From Clostridia bacterium (GTDB lineage Bacteria > Bacillota > Clostridia > Oscillospirales > CAG-382), in assembly GCA_017537345.1 (NCBI GenBank), contig JAFYKY010000017.1:224856-288855 (forward strand): a stretch of DNA of 64,000 nt. The letters are read 5' to 3'. The notes under the pieces were generated by a model, which ran no database searches, was not told where the DNA came from, and worked only from the letters and a program-made list of their open reading frames with translations. Position 1 is the stretch's first letter, and the number at the start of each line of letters is the position of its first letter. The position numbers and the translations under genes are program-made. Below, in pieces: positions 8,328-19,396 of this stretch.

Positions 8328-9530
8328 ATGCTTACTATCGATAAGATCTTTCACGCATCAACCGTGCTGAAAAAAATCATTCGTCCCACGCCTCTTGCAA
8401 AAGCATACGGTATAGCTCCTCAGTGCGATCTGTATTTCAAGCCTGAAAATCTGCAGAATACCGGCTCCTTCAAGCTGCGCGGTTCGGGATATAAAATAGC
8501 AATGCTATCCGAAGAAGAAAAGGCAAAAGGCGTTATCGCATGCTCTGCGGGCAACCACGCTCAAGGCGTAGCACTTGCAGCTTCCAAATGCGGAATTTCC
8601 TCGCTTATCTGCCTGCCCGACAATGCACCCATTTCCAAGATAGAGGCTACCAAGAACTACGGCGCAAAGGTATGTCTTGTGGAAGGCTGTTATGATGATG
8701 CATATAACAAAGCTATGTCCCTGAAGGACGAGCTGGGACTTACCTTTGTTCATCCTTTTGATGATGAGAACGTGATCGCAGGTCAGGGTACTATAGGTCT
8801 TGAAATAGTTAACGATATCGATAATATAGATGCGGTCATCGTTCCCATCGGCGGCGGCGGACTTATTTCCGGTGTTGCCTATGCCATTAAAGCAATCAAT
8901 CCCCGTATCAAGGTCTACGGCGTTCAGGCGGCAGGAGCTCCCAGTATGTATAATTCCGTAAACAGCGGTTCAATACAGACTTTGCCTTCTGTTTCCACCA
9001 TTGCAGACGGTATCGCAGTAAAGCGTCCCGGTGATAACACCTTCGATATGGTAAGCAAATATGTGGATGATATCGCTCTTGTTACCGAGGATGAAATTTC
9101 TTCCGCTATCCTTGCTTTGATCGAAAAGCAAAAGATGATTGCCGAAGGTGCGGGCGCCGTTTCCGTAGCGGCGGCTATGTTCAATAAATTCCCCGTAGAG
9201 GGCAAGAAGGTAGTAAGCGTAGTTTCAGGCGGTAATATAGACGTTACAAGCCTTTCGCGTGTAATAGAGCGTGGTCTTATGAAATCGGGCAGAAGCTCCA
9301 GCTTGCTTATCGAACTTGTTGATAAACCCGGCCAGCTTAAGGATGTTTCCCGTATTATTGCAGATTGCGGTGGTAACGTAACCAGCGTTCATCATGAGCG
9401 CAACGGAAATACCGAAAGCATTAACGGATGCTATCTCCGTATCGTTATGGAGACTCGTGATTACGATCACGTTCAGCAGATAACCGAAGCATTAAAGAGC
9501 GAAGGCTTTAAAATCGTGTCAAAGGAGTAA
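8328..9530 (+). CDS. ilvA: Threonine ammonia-lyase (threonine deaminase) with ACT-like tail
   Basis: PLP enzyme converting threonine to 2-oxobutanoate, the entry to isoleucine synthesis. At 400 residues it has the catalytic domain with NTGSFKLRGSGYK near residue 45 (PLP lysine), SAGNHAQGVALAA near 75 and the GGGGLISG phosphate loop near 175, followed from about residue 325 by a single ACT-like domain (LIELVDKPGQLKDVSRII). This resembles the shorter bacterial form more than the two-ACT E. coli IlvA, so its feedback behaviour is uncertain. ATG 8328 with GAAAGG upstream is preferred; the frame opens earlier only through the terminator hairpin. Confidence 0.93.
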   Translation: MLTIDKIFHASTVLKKIIRPTPLAKAYGIAPQCDLYFKPENLQNTGSFKLRGSGYKIAMLSEEEKAKGVIACSAGNHAQGVALAASKCGISSLICLPDNAPISKIEATKNYGAKVCLVEGCYDDAYNKAMSLKDELGLTFVHPFDDENVIAGQGTIGLEIVNDIDNIDAVIVPIGGGGLISGVAYAIKAINPRIKVYGVQAAGAPSMYNSVNSGSIQTLPSVSTIADGIAVKRPGDNTFDMVSKYVDDIALVTEDEISSAILALIEKQKMIAEGAGAVSVAAAMFNKFPVEGKKVVSVVSGGNIDVTSLSRVIERGLMKSGRSSSLLIELVDKPGQLKDVSRIIADCGGNVTSVHHERNGNTESINGCYLRIVMETRDYDHVQQITEALKSEGFKIVSKE

Positions 9531-9536
9531 ATTTTT

Positions 9537-9929
9537 ATGAATTACATATACACAAAAAATGCGCCGGACGCTATCGGCCCTTATTCTCAGGCCACGGTAG
9601 TCGGTAATATAGTATTTACCTCAGGTCAAATAGCTATCAACCCCGCCAGCGGCGCTGTTGAAGCAACCGATATCCGTGAACAGACCGAACAGGTATGTAA
9701 AAATCTTTCCGCAGTCCTTGAAGCGGCGGGAAGCAGTATTGAAAAGGTTGTAAAAACCACCTGCTTTTTGAGTGATATGGGTGATTTTGCCGTTTTTAAC
9801 GAAGTATACGGCAAATATTTCGTAAGCAAACCCGCTCGTTCCTGCGTTGCCGCAAAAACCTTGCCCAAGAATGTTTTGGTAGAAGTAGAGGCGATTGCAG
9901 AGATCGGCACCTCGGATTCCAAGGAGTAA
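9537..9929 (+). CDS. ridA: RidA family enamine/imine deaminase
   Basis: A 130-residue YjgF/YER057c/UK114 protein that hydrolyses reactive enamine and imine intermediates released by PLP enzymes such as threonine deaminase, protecting other PLP enzymes including IlvE. Family signatures: NAPDAIGPYSQATVVGN at the N-terminus, TSGQIAINP near residue 28, and ARSCVAAKTLPKNVLVEVEAIA near the C-terminus with the active-site arginine. It lies 6 bases after ilvA, the enzyme that makes its best-known substrate, and 3 bases before leuA. Confidence 0.96.
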   Translation: MNYIYTKNAPDAIGPYSQATVVGNIVFTSGQIAINPASGAVEATDIREQTEQVCKNLSAVLEAAGSSIEKVVKTTCFLSDMGDFAVFNEVYGKYFVSKPARSCVAAKTLPKNVLVEVEAIAEIGTSDSKE

Positions 9930-9932
9930 ATA

Positions 9933-11594
9933 ATGAATTACAGCAAATACAGTGTAGGCTATTTTCCGGCTCCCGGTTCACATTTTAAATGGGTGAGTAA
10001 GGATCATATAGAAAAAGCGCCCCGTTGGTGCAGCGTTGATCTGCGTGACGGTAATCAATCCCTTGTAATTCCCATGAGCCTTGAGGAAAAACTGGAATTT
10101 TATAAACTTTTACTTGAAGTCGGCTTCAAAGAGATAGAAGTGGGATTTCCTGCCGCATCAGAAACCGAATACGAATTTCTGCGCACTCTCATAGAGAAAG
10201 ATATGATTCCTGCGGACGTTACCGTTCAGGTGCTTACCCAGTGCAGAGAGCATATTATCCGCAAGACTTTTGATGCCTGCAAAGGCGCCCCCAATGCAAT
10301 TATCCATTTTTATAATTCCGTAAGCGTTGCTCAAAGAGAGCAGGTTTTCAAAAAATCCAAAGAAGAGATAAAACAGATTGCAGTTGACGGCGCAAAGCTT
10401 GTTAAACGTCTTGCTTCCGAATACGAAGGTAATTTCCGCTTTGAATACTCTCCCGAAAGCTTTACGGGAACGGAACCTGAATATGCTTTGGAAGTGTGCA
10501 ACGCTGTTTTGGACGTCCTTGAGCCTTCCGAAACCAACAATGTTATTATAAACCTTCCCGTTACCGTAGAAATGAGCTTGCCGCACGTTTATGCGAATCA
10601 GGTTGAGTATATGAGCGAAAACCTGAAATACCGTGAATTCGTGACCCTTTCGCTTCATCCTCATAACGATAGAGGTACAGGCGTTGCGGATACGGAGCTT
10701 GCTCTCCTTGCAGGAGCAGACCGTGTTGAGGGTACCTTGTTCGGCAACGGCGAGCGTACGGGAAACGTTGATATAATCACGCTGGCAATGAATATGTATT
10801 CTCACGGCGTCGATCCCGAGCTTAATTTCACCAATATGCCGGAGATCGTTAATATTTATGAAAAATGCACCCGTATGCACGTGTACGAAAGAAGCCCTTA
10901 TGCAGGTTCTCTGGTATTTGCCGCATTTTCCGGCAGCCATCAGGATGCAATCGCAAAGGGTATGAAATGGCGTGAGGAAAAGGGACTTAACATCTGGTCG
11001 GTGCCTTATATTCCTATCGACCCTAAGGATATAAGCCGTACTTACGATGCTGACGTTATCCGTGTAAATTCCCAAAGCGGAAAAGGCGGTATCGGATATC
11101 TGCTTGAGCAGACGTACGGTTATGATCTTCCCGCAAAAATGCGTGAGCATTTTAGCTATGCTTGTAAAAATGTATCTGATCACGATCACCGAGAACTTAA
11201 ACCTCACGACGTTTTAAAGGTGTTTACCGATAATTACCTGAATCTTGAAAGTCCTGTGGCGATTTCCAATATGAGCTTTGTTCAGAAGGACGGTGGGGTG
11301 GACGCATACGTTACCTTTGTGCGTGACGGCAAGAAAAATACCGTTCATACCCAGGGCAACGGCTCTCTTGACGCTGTCAGCAATGCTTTGAAGGAATACA
11401 CGGAAGATAATTACAGTCTTAAGGTGTATACCGAGCACAGTCTTGAAGGCAAGAGCTCTGATGCTACTGCTGCCGCTTATATCGGCGTAGAAGATAAAAA
11501 CGGTAAAACTTATTGGGGTGCGGGTACAGATACAGATATTATCCGTGCAAGTATCCACGCATTGTTAAGTGCTTATAACAATATGATCAGATAA
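9933..11594 (+). CDS. leuA: 2-Isopropylmalate synthase, LeuA2-type
   Basis: Condenses acetyl-CoA with 2-oxoisovalerate, the first step committed to leucine. The 553-residue protein has a TIM-barrel HMGL-like domain with APRWCSVDLRDGNQSLV near residue 30, EIEVGFPAASETEYEF near 70, LHPHNDRGTGVADTELALLAGADRVEGTLFGNGERTGN near 240, and a C-terminal LeuA allosteric dimer domain. The KWVSKDHIEKAPRW opening marks the long LeuA2 class known from actinobacteria and fungi. Start ATG follows the ridA stop by 3 bases with AAGGAG inside ridA. Confidence 0.96.
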   Translation: MNYSKYSVGYFPAPGSHFKWVSKDHIEKAPRWCSVDLRDGNQSLVIPMSLEEKLEFYKLLLEVGFKEIEVGFPAASETEYEFLRTLIEKDMIPADVTVQVLTQCREHIIRKTFDACKGAPNAIIHFYNSVSVAQREQVFKKSKEEIKQIAVDGAKLVKRLASEYEGNFRFEYSPESFTGTEPEYALEVCNAVLDVLEPSETNNVIINLPVTVEMSLPHVYANQVEYMSENLKYREFVTLSLHPHNDRGTGVADTELALLAGADRVEGTLFGNGERTGNVDIITLAMNMYSHGVDPELNFTNMPEIVNIYEKCTRMHVYERSPYAGSLVFAAFSGSHQDAIAKGMKWREEKGLNIWSVPYIPIDPKDISRTYDADVIRVNSQSGKGGIGYLLEQTYGYDLPAKMREHFSYACKNVSDHDHRELKPHDVLKVFTDNYLNLESPVAISNMSFVQKDGGVDAYVTFVRDGKKNTVHTQGNGSLDAVSNALKEYTEDNYSLKVYTEHSLEGKSSDATAAAYIGVEDKNGKTYWGAGTDTDIIRASIHALLSAYNNMIR

Positions 11595-11606
11595 GGAGCC
11601 GAAACT

Positions 11607-12869
11607 ATGGGCATGACTATGACTCAAAAAATACTTGCCGCCCACGCGGGACTTGAAAGCGTTAAAGCCGGTCAGCTTATCAGCGCAAAGCTTGATATAG
11701 TTCTCGGAAACGATATTACAACCCCCGTAGCAGTAAATGAATTTAAAAAAGCCGGTTTTGATACCGTGTTCAATAAAGATAAGATCGCAATCGTTCTGGA
11801 CCATTTTGTTCCCAATAAGGATATAAAAGCTGCAGAACAATCCAAGCAGTGCCGCGAATTCGCTCTTGCTCACAGCGTAAGTCATTTTTATGACGTGGGA
11901 AAAATGGGTATAGAACACGCGCTTCTTCCCGAGCAGGGTGTTGTTACCGCCGGTGATTGCATTATTGGTGCAGATAGCCATACTTGTACATACGGTGCGT
12001 TGGGTGCTTTTTCCACCGGCGTCGGCAGTACGGATATGGCGGCAGGAATGGCTACCGGGACTGCGTGGTTCAAGGTGCCTTCCGCTATCCGATTTGAGCT
12101 TAAGGGAAAACTTCCCGAGCATTGCAGTGGTAAGGACGTTATACTAACCATCATCGGTATGATCGGTGTTGACGGCGCATTGTACCGCAGTATGGAGTTT
12201 TCCGGTGAGGGCGTTGCCACTCTCAGTATGGATGACCGCTTGTGTATATGTAATATGGCTATTGAAGCAGGCGCAAAAAACGGTATTTTCCCTGTGGATG
12301 AAGTTACTAAGCAGTATATGGAAGGCAGATGTGAGCGCACTCCCGTCATTTACGAAGCTGACGAAGACGCCGAATACGAGCGCACGATCGAGATAGATCT
12401 CGGTTCGATCGTCCCCACCGTTGCTTGTCCTCATCTTCCCGAAAATACCCATCCCGCAGAGGAGCTTGGCGATATAAAGATAGATCAGGTGGTTATCGGA
12501 AGCTGTACCAACGGCAGAATGGAAGATATGGAGGCCGCCTTCAATATACTTAAAGATAAAAAAATTGCAGATAACGTGCGTTGCATAATCATTCCCGGTA
12601 CAATGCAGATACTCCGTGAATGTGTTCAGCGTGGATACGTTACTGCATTTATAGATGCGGGTGCAGTGGTGTCTACACCTACTTGCGGTCCTTGTCTTGG
12701 TGGTTATATGGGTATTCTTGCCGCAGGCGAACGTTGTATCGCCACTACCAACCGTAATTTCGTAGGCAGAATGGGACACGTGGAGAGTGAGGTTTATCTT
12801 GCTTCTCCCGCAACAGCCGCCGCAAGCGCACTAACGGGATATATTACAGACCCTCGGAGGAACAGTTAA
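11607..12869 (+). CDS. leuC: 3-Isopropylmalate dehydratase, large subunit
   Basis: Aconitase-family 4Fe-4S subunit that, with LeuD, isomerises 2- to 3-isopropylmalate. It is 420 residues, the shorter two-subunit type. The cluster cysteines are seen in [15 protein letters not shown] near residue 125, [12 protein letters not shown] near 300 and [13 protein letters not shown] near 360. The stop and the leuD ATG share one base (TAATG), so the two subunits are coupled. Confidence 0.96.
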   Translation: MGMTMTQKILAAHAGLESVKAGQLISAKLDIVLGNDITTPVAVNEFKKAGFDTVFNKDKIAIVLDHFVPNKDIKAAEQSKQCREFALAHSVSHFYDVGKMGIEHALLPEQGVVTAGDCIIGADSHTCTYGALGAFSTGVGSTDMAAGMATGTAWFKVPSAIRFELKGKLPEHCSGKDVILTIIGMIGVDGALYRSMEFSGEGVATLSMDDRLCICNMAIEAGAKNGIFPVDEVTKQYMEGRCERTPVIYEADEDAEYERTIEIDLGSIVPTVACPHLPENTHPAEELGDIKIDQVVIGSCTNGRMEDMEAAFNILKDKKIADNVRCIIIPGTMQILRECVQRGYVTAFIDAGAVVSTPTCGPCLGGYMGILAAGERCIATTNRNFVGRMGHVESEVYLASPATAAASALTGYITDPRRNS

Positions 12870-13357
12870 TGGAAACCAAAGGAAAAGTTTTTAAATATCC
12901 GGATAACGTTGATACAGACGTTATCATCCCTGCCCGTTATCTTAATACCTCCGATGCAAACGAGCTTGCCAAGCATTGTATGGAGGATATTGATAACACC
13001 TTCGTATCCCGTGTAAACAAGGGTGATATTATAGTTGCAGGTTGGAATTTCGGCTGCGGTTCTTCCCGTGAACACGCCCCTCTGGTTATTAAGACCTGCG
13101 GCACCGGTTGCGTTATCGCAAAAAGCTTTGCTCGTATTTTTTACCGCAATGCCATTAATATCGGTATGCCTATATTGGAATGTGAAGCGGCGGCGGAAGA
13201 GATCGAAGACGGAGACGAAGTCAGCGTTGATTTTGGCACAGGCGTGATAACCAATATCACCAAAGGAAAAACCTATAAAGCAGAGCCTTTCCCTTCGTTT
13301 ATTCAGAATATAATTGGGAAGGGCGGCTTGCTCGCTTCGCTTAAGGAAGGTTGTTAG
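12869..13357 (+). CDS. leuD: 3-Isopropylmalate dehydratase, small subunit
   Basis: Swivel-domain partner of LeuC, 162 residues. Recognised by [16 protein letters not shown] near residue 12, [18 protein letters not shown] near 55 and [18 protein letters not shown] near 85. It completes the isomerase active site. leuB starts one base after the stop. Confidence 0.96.
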   Translation: METKGKVFKYPDNVDTDVIIPARYLNTSDANELAKHCMEDIDNTFVSRVNKGDIIVAGWNFGCGSSREHAPLVIKTCGTGCVIAKSFARIFYRNAINIGMPILECEAAAEEIEDGDEVSVDFGTGVITNITKGKTYKAEPFPSFIQNIIGKGGLLASLKEGC

Positions 13358-13358
13358 T

Positions 13359-14444
13359 ATGCAAAAAAACATAGCAGTAATCCGCGGTGACGGTATAGGT
13401 CCCGAAATAGTGGAGCAGGCACTTAAGGTGCTTGATAAAACAGCAGAGCTTTTCGGTCATACCTTCGAATACACCGACGTGGATATGGGCGGTTGCGCCA
13501 TAGATAAATGGGGAGATCCTCTTCCCGAAGAAATGCTTGCAAAGTGCCTTACTTCCGATAGCGTTCTTCTTGGTGCCGTTGGCGGTCCCAAGTGGAACGA
13601 TGTTCCCGGTAATATGCGGCCCGAAAAAGGTCTTTTAAGATTGCGAGCAGGAATGGGTGTTTACAGTAACAACCGTCCTGCGAAGATATGGCGTCAGCTT
13701 TCCAGCGCATCTCCTTTAAAGGAATCCATTGTAAACAAAGGCATAGATTTCATAATCGTTCGCGAGCTTATCGGCGGAATTTATTTCGGTACTCACAAAA
13801 CAGAATTTGCAGACGGTCAAAAGGTGGCTGTTGACGAGCTTAAGTATTCCGAAGCCGAGATAGAGCGTATCGGCAGAATAGGCTTTGAAACAGCTATGAA
13901 GCGTGGTAAAAAGCTTTGCTCGGTAGAAAAAAGCAACGTGCTGGATTCCAGCCGTCTTTGGAAATCCGTTATGCACCGTCTTGCCGATGAATATCCCGAA
14001 GTTGAGCTTTCCGATATGCTGGTGGATAACTGTGCAATGCAGATAGTGAAAGATCCTTCCCAATTTGACGTTGTTGTTACCGAGAATATGTTCGGTGACA
14101 TTTTGTCCGACGAAGCTTCTATGATCACCGGTTCTATCGGTATGATACCTTCTTCCAGCCTTGGTGCTACCAAGTGCGGATTATACGAGCCTATACACGG
14201 CTCCGCCCCTGATATTGCGGGAAAGGACATAGCAAACCCCATCGGTACAATTCTTTCTGCGGCAATGATGCTTCGGTTCAGCTTTGATATGGAAAATGAA
14301 GCAGACGCTATAGAAGATGCGGTGTCCCGTGTGCTTGATGCAGGCTACCGTACGGGAGATATATTCTCTTCCGAAGAAGGTCTTACCCTTGTGGGATGCA
14401 GTGAGATGGGCAGACTTATTATAGAAAATATACAGAAAGGATAA
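13359..14444 (+). CDS. leuB: 3-Isopropylmalate dehydrogenase
   Basis: NAD-dependent decarboxylating dehydrogenase of leucine synthesis, 361 residues. Motifs: AVIRGDGIGPEIVEQALK at the N-terminus, LGAVGGPKWNDVP near residue 70, LLRLRAGMGVYSNNRPAK near 90, VRELIGGIYFG near 130 and ENMFGDILSDEASMITGSIGM near 240. ATG 13359 with AAGGAAGG upstream is preferred over an in-frame start inside leuD. Confidence 0.96.
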   Translation: MQKNIAVIRGDGIGPEIVEQALKVLDKTAELFGHTFEYTDVDMGGCAIDKWGDPLPEEMLAKCLTSDSVLLGAVGGPKWNDVPGNMRPEKGLLRLRAGMGVYSNNRPAKIWRQLSSASPLKESIVNKGIDFIIVRELIGGIYFGTHKTEFADGQKVAVDELKYSEAEIERIGRIGFETAMKRGKKLCSVEKSNVLDSSRLWKSVMHRLADEYPEVELSDMLVDNCAMQIVKDPSQFDVVVTENMFGDILSDEASMITGSIGMIPSSSLGATKCGLYEPIHGSAPDIAGKDIANPIGTILSAAMMLRFSFDMENEADAIEDAVSRVLDAGYRTGDIFSSEEGLTLVGCSEMGRLIIENIQKG

Positions 14445-14449
14445 CGTGA

Positions 14450-16117
14450 ATGTTACTTTCAGGAGCAGATATTATCGTACGCACGTTGATAGAGCAGGGG
14501 TGTGACGTAGTTTTCGGCTACCCCGGCGGTCAGATAATCAACGTTTACGATTCATTATACAAATACAGAGATGAGCTTAAGCACGTGCTTACTGCTCACG
14601 AACAGGGTGCTACTCACGCGGCAGATGGATACGCCCGTGCAACCGGCAAAGTAGGCGTTGTTATCGCAACCTCGGGACCCGGTGCAACAAATCTTGTTAC
14701 GGGTATCGCTACCGCTTACATAGATTCCGTTCCCCTTGTTGCCATAACGGGCAACGTACCTAATTCGGTTATCGGTACCGATGGATTTCAGGAAATAGAT
14801 ATTACCGGTATCACACTTCCCATTACAAAGCACAACTACTTTGTAAGCAGTATAGAGGATCTGGCAGGTACCATACGCGAAGCGTTCAGAATAGCATCCT
14901 CCGGCAGACCCGGTCCCGTGCTTATCGACGTTCCCAAGGACGTGCAGATAGCAAAATACGAGTACGAGCCTATGCCCAAGGTAGAAAAGGATGCAAAGAA
15001 CGCTGCAAAGGACATTCGTGTTCAGCAGGCTGCAGAGTGTATAAATAACGCAGAAAAGCCTTTTATTTACTTTGGCGGCGGTGTTCTTTCCTCAGAAGCG
15101 AGAGAAGAAGTTCTTGAACTTGCAGAGCTTATAGATGCTCCTATCGGATGCTCTATGATGGGTATTTCTGGTGTTCCCACAGACCATCCCCGTTTTCTCG
15201 GAATGCAGGGTATGCACGGACATTACGCATGCTCAATGTCGATGCACAATGCAGACTGCATTATAGCGTTGGGTGCAAGATTTAATGACAGAGTTACGGG
15301 AAACCGTGCAAAGTTTGCGAAAAAAGCAAAAATAGTCCATATAGATATAGACGGTGCAGAGCTTTCCAAAACAATTGAACCTGCTCACGGACTTCGCGGC
15401 GACGTAAAGCTTACGTTGCAAAAACTTATTCCCTTGCTCAACAAAGTAAACCGTCCCGAATGGCAGGCTGTTGTAGATAAATTCAGAGTTGAAGAAGAGG
15501 CAGGACTTGATAGCAGAGAGGGAATGACTCCCAGAAACGTTATCAATACGCTTAATAAATATCTTGATGCGGATACACCCGTTGCAACCGATGTCGGTCA
15601 GCACCAGATGTGGGCGGCACAGTATCTTAATTTCAAGAATCCCCGCAGGTTTATAACCAGCGGCGGCTTGGGTACAATGGGCTTCGGTCTGGGTGCCGCT
15701 ATCGGTTCACAGCTGGGTACCAAGCAGAGAAGCGTTCTCGTAACGGGTGACGGAAGCTTCGGTATGTGTCTTAACGAAATGGCAACAGCAGTAAGCGAAA
15801 ATCTGCCCGTAGTCATTCTTATAATGAATAACGGCGTTTTGGGCATGGTTCGCCAATGGCAGACCTTATTCTTCGATAAGCATTATTCAAATACCGTTCT
15901 TGACAGAAAGACCGATTTTGTAAAGTTGGCAGAGGCTTTCGGTGCAAAGGCAAGCAGTGCGTTTACGCTCGAAGAGCTTGATGCGGCTTTGAATCAAGCC
16001 TTTAATCACGACGGACCGTATCTTATTGATTGCGCTATTGATAAAGACGAGTTCGTTCTGCCTATGCTTCCTCCCGGCGGTTCTATGGACGATATCATTG
16101 TAAAGATAGGAGACTGA
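14450..16117 (+). CDS. ilvB: Acetolactate synthase, catalytic subunit
   Basis: ThDP enzyme that makes acetolactate (valine/leucine) and acetohydroxybutyrate (isoleucine). The 555 residues show the catalytic glutamate in LTAHEQGATHAADGYAR near residue 48, the FAD-domain middle part, and the ThDP-Mg motif GDGSFGMCLNEMATAV with IMNN near 430-455. It begins 5 bases after leuB and is followed 2 bases later by its regulatory subunit. No frameshift is visible. Confidence 0.96.
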   Translation: MLLSGADIIVRTLIEQGCDVVFGYPGGQIINVYDSLYKYRDELKHVLTAHEQGATHAADGYARATGKVGVVIATSGPGATNLVTGIATAYIDSVPLVAITGNVPNSVIGTDGFQEIDITGITLPITKHNYFVSSIEDLAGTIREAFRIASSGRPGPVLIDVPKDVQIAKYEYEPMPKVEKDAKNAAKDIRVQQAAECINNAEKPFIYFGGGVLSSEAREEVLELAELIDAPIGCSMMGISGVPTDHPRFLGMQGMHGHYACSMSMHNADCIIALGARFNDRVTGNRAKFAKKAKIVHIDIDGAELSKTIEPAHGLRGDVKLTLQKLIPLLNKVNRPEWQAVVDKFRVEEEAGLDSREGMTPRNVINTLNKYLDADTPVATDVGQHQMWAAQYLNFKNPRRFITSGGLGTMGFGLGAAIGSQLGTKQRSVLVTGDGSFGMCLNEMATAVSENLPVVILIMNNGVLGMVRQWQTLFFDKHYSNTVLDRKTDFVKLAEAFGAKASSAFTLEELDAALNQAFNHDGPYLIDCAIDKDEFVLPMLPPGGSMDDIIVKIGD

Positions 16118-16119
16118 TT

Positions 16120-16629
16120 ATGGATAACAGATTTACAGTAGCAATTCTTGTTAACAACCAGTTCGGTGTCCTTAACCGAGTTACAAGTATGTTCAGACGC
16201 AGGCAGTTCAATATAAGCGCACTTACGGTAAGCGAAACCGAATCTGCAAAATATTCCCGTATCACCGTACTTTCCGAAGGTGACGAGATAAGCAAGCAGC
16301 AGCTTATAAACCAGCTGTACAAGCTTCCCGATGTTTGCTCTATCGTAGAGCTTAATCCTGCAGAAACGGTCAGCAGAGAGCTTTTGCTCGTAAAGGTGGC
16401 AAACTCCGGAGAAACGAGAAATGACGTACGCGCCGCCGTAGACGCATTTGAGGGCAAGATTGTAGACTATACCCGCGAAACCACTATGATCCAGATGGTA
16501 GGGGATAGTCACAAAATTGATGCTTTTATTGACCTGCTTAGAGATTTCGAAATACTTGAAATATGCCGTACCGGCGCCGCATCCCTTGAACGGGGCAATA
16601 CAACCATACGCAAAGTTACAAACTTATAA
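16120..16629 (+). CDS. ilvN: Acetolactate synthase, regulatory subunit
   Basis: 169-residue ACT-domain subunit that activates IlvB and gives valine feedback inhibition. VAILVNNQFGVLNRVTSMFRRR at the N-terminus is the ACT signature; a second half with LLLVKVANSGETRNDVRAAVDAF from about residue 88 is the ALS small-subunit C-terminal domain. It lies 2 bases after ilvB and has the long (IlvN/IlvH) form. Confidence 0.95.
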   Translation: MDNRFTVAILVNNQFGVLNRVTSMFRRRQFNISALTVSETESAKYSRITVLSEGDEISKQQLINQLYKLPDVCSIVELNPAETVSRELLLVKVANSGETRNDVRAAVDAFEGKIVDYTRETTMIQMVGDSHKIDAFIDLLRDFEILEICRTGAASLERGNTTIRKVTNL

Positions 16630-17676
<1,047 letters not shown>

Positions 17677-17690
17677 TTATTGTGAATATC

Positions 17691-17715
17691 CCCGGAGAGA
17701 AATTTACTCTCCGGG
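17691..17715 (+). terminator. Hairpin between ilvC and ilvD, partial terminator or processing site
   Basis: CCCGGAGAG (17691-17699) pairs perfectly with CTCTCCGGG (17707-17715) around 7 bases. The following ATTTCCCGTTT is a poor U tract, so full termination is unlikely. It may protect the 3-prime end of upstream mRNA or reduce read-through into ilvD. Confidence 0.5.
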
Positions 17716-17746
17716 ATTTCCCGTTTAAACAAAAAGAGGAATTAAT

Positions 17747-19396
17747 ATGAAAAAAATAATTAAAGGCGTAGGTAACGCTCCTCACAGATCACTTTATCAC
17801 GCTTTGGGTATGACAAACGAAGAGCTTGAAAAGCCTATGATCGGTATCGTAAGCTCCTATAACGAGATCGTACCCGGCCATATGAATCTTGATAAGATCG
17901 TGGAAGCGGTGCGTATGGGCGTTGCTATGGCAGGAGGAAACCCCGTGGTGTTTCCTGCTATCGCTGTGTGCGACGGTATAGCTATGGGACACGAAGGAAT
18001 GAAATACTCCCTTGTTACCCGTGATCTTATTGCAGATTCCACTGAAGCTATGGTTCGTGCTCACGGATTTGACGCTCTCGTTATGGTGCCCAACTGCGAT
18101 AAAAACGTTCCCGGTCTGCTTATGGCGGCGGCACGTCTTAATATACCCACCGTTTTCGTTAGCGGAGGTCCTATGCTTGCGGGCAGAGTAGGCGGTAAAA
18201 AACGCAGTCTTTCCAGTATGTTCGAAGCTGTAGGTCAGTACAACGCAGGCAAAATAGGGGAATGTGAGCTTGAAGAATTCGAGTGCAAAGTATGTCCCAC
18301 TTGCGGTTCCTGCTCCGGTATGTATACCGCAAATTCCATGAATTGTCTTACCGAAGTTTTAGGTATGGGACTTAAGGGCAACGGAACTATTCCCGCTGTA
18401 TACTCTTCCCGTATCGAGCTGGCAAAGCACGCAGGCATGGCGGTTATGGAAATGCTTGAAAAGAATATCCGCCCTCTGGATATTATGACAGAAAAAGCAT
18501 TTATGAACGCTCTTGCCGTTGATATGGCATTGGGATGTTCTACCAACAGTATGCTTCATCTTCCCGCAATCGCCCACGAATGCGGAATAGATATAGATCT
18601 TGATATTGCAAACAGAATTAGCGCAAAAACTCCCAACCTCTGCCACCTTGCTCCCGCAGGTCCCACATATATGGAGGATCTCAACGAGGCTGGCGGTGTA
18701 TATGCGGTTATGAACGAGCTTAACAAAAAGGATCTGCTGTATACCGATTGCATAACCGTTACGGGAAAAACCGTAGGTGAAAATATCAAAAACTGCGTTA
18801 ATCGCGATCCCGAGGTTATCCGTCCCATTGAAAATCCCTACAGCACCACAGGCGGTATCGCTGTACTTAAAGGCAACCTTGCCCCCGAAGGAAGCGTTGT
18901 AAAACGCTCTGCCGTACTTCCCGAAATGCTGGTACACGAAGGTCCCGCACGGGTATTCGATTGTGAAGAGGACGCACAGGCGGCAATAGACGCAGGTAAA
19001 ATCAACTCCGGTGACGTTGTTGTTATCCGCTATGAAGGACCCAAAGGTGGTCCCGGTATGCGTGAAATGCTTAACCCCACCTCCGCAATTATGGGAATGG
19101 GCTTGGGCTCTTCCGTCGCTCTTATTACTGACGGACGCTTCAGCGGTGCAACCAGAGGCGCTTGTATCGGTCACGTTTCTCCCGAAGCGGCTTCCGGCGG
19201 TGCTATCGGTATTGTAAAAGAAGGCGATATCATCAGTATAAATATCCCCGAAAACACGCTTGAGCTTAAAATCAGCGAAGAGGAGTTCGCTTCTCGTATG
19301 GCATCCTTTGTGCCCAAAACAAAGCCTCTATCCGGTTATCTCAAACGCTACGCCGCGTTGGTTTCCAGCGGTGCGAAAGGTGCGATACTTAACTGA
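17747..19396 (+). CDS. ilvD: Dihydroxy-acid dehydratase
   Basis: Iron-sulfur enzyme dehydrating dihydroxy-isovalerate and -methylvalerate to the branched-chain 2-oxo acids. The 549-residue protein carries [19 protein letters not shown] near residue 115 (first cluster cysteine), [24 protein letters not shown] near 185, and [21 protein letters not shown] near 465. Standard length, with AAAGAGGAATT upstream. Its stop TGA shares one base with the ATG of the following ATPase. Confidence 0.97.
   Translation: MKKIIKGVGNAPHRSLYHALGMTNEELEKPMIGIVSSYNEIVPGHMNLDKIVEAVRMGVAMAGGNPVVFPAIAVCDGIAMGHEGMKYSLVTRDLIADSTEAMVRAHGFDALVMVPNCDKNVPGLLMAAARLNIPTVFVSGGPMLAGRVGGKKRSLSSMFEAVGQYNAGKIGECELEEFECKVCPTCGSCSGMYTANSMNCLTEVLGMGLKGNGTIPAVYSSRIELAKHAGMAVMEMLEKNIRPLDIMTEKAFMNALAVDMALGCSTNSMLHLPAIAHECGIDIDLDIANRISAKTPNLCHLAPAGPTYMEDLNEAGGVYAVMNELNKKDLLYTDCITVTGKTVGENIKNCVNRDPEVIRPIENPYSTTGGIAVLKGNLAPEGSVVKRSAVLPEMLVHEGPARVFDCEEDAQAAIDAGKINSGDVVVIRYEGPKGGPGMREMLNPTSAIMGMGLGSSVALITDGRFSGATRGACIGHVSPEAASGGAIGIVKEGDIISINIPENTLELKISEEEFASRMASFVPKTKPLSGYLKRYAALVSSGAKGAILN

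Noticed and set aside
17691..17715. Full operon terminator between ilvC and ilvD
   Set aside because: The stem is strong, but the following sequence ATTTCCCG is not a U tract and ilvD has no promoter of its own that I can see.
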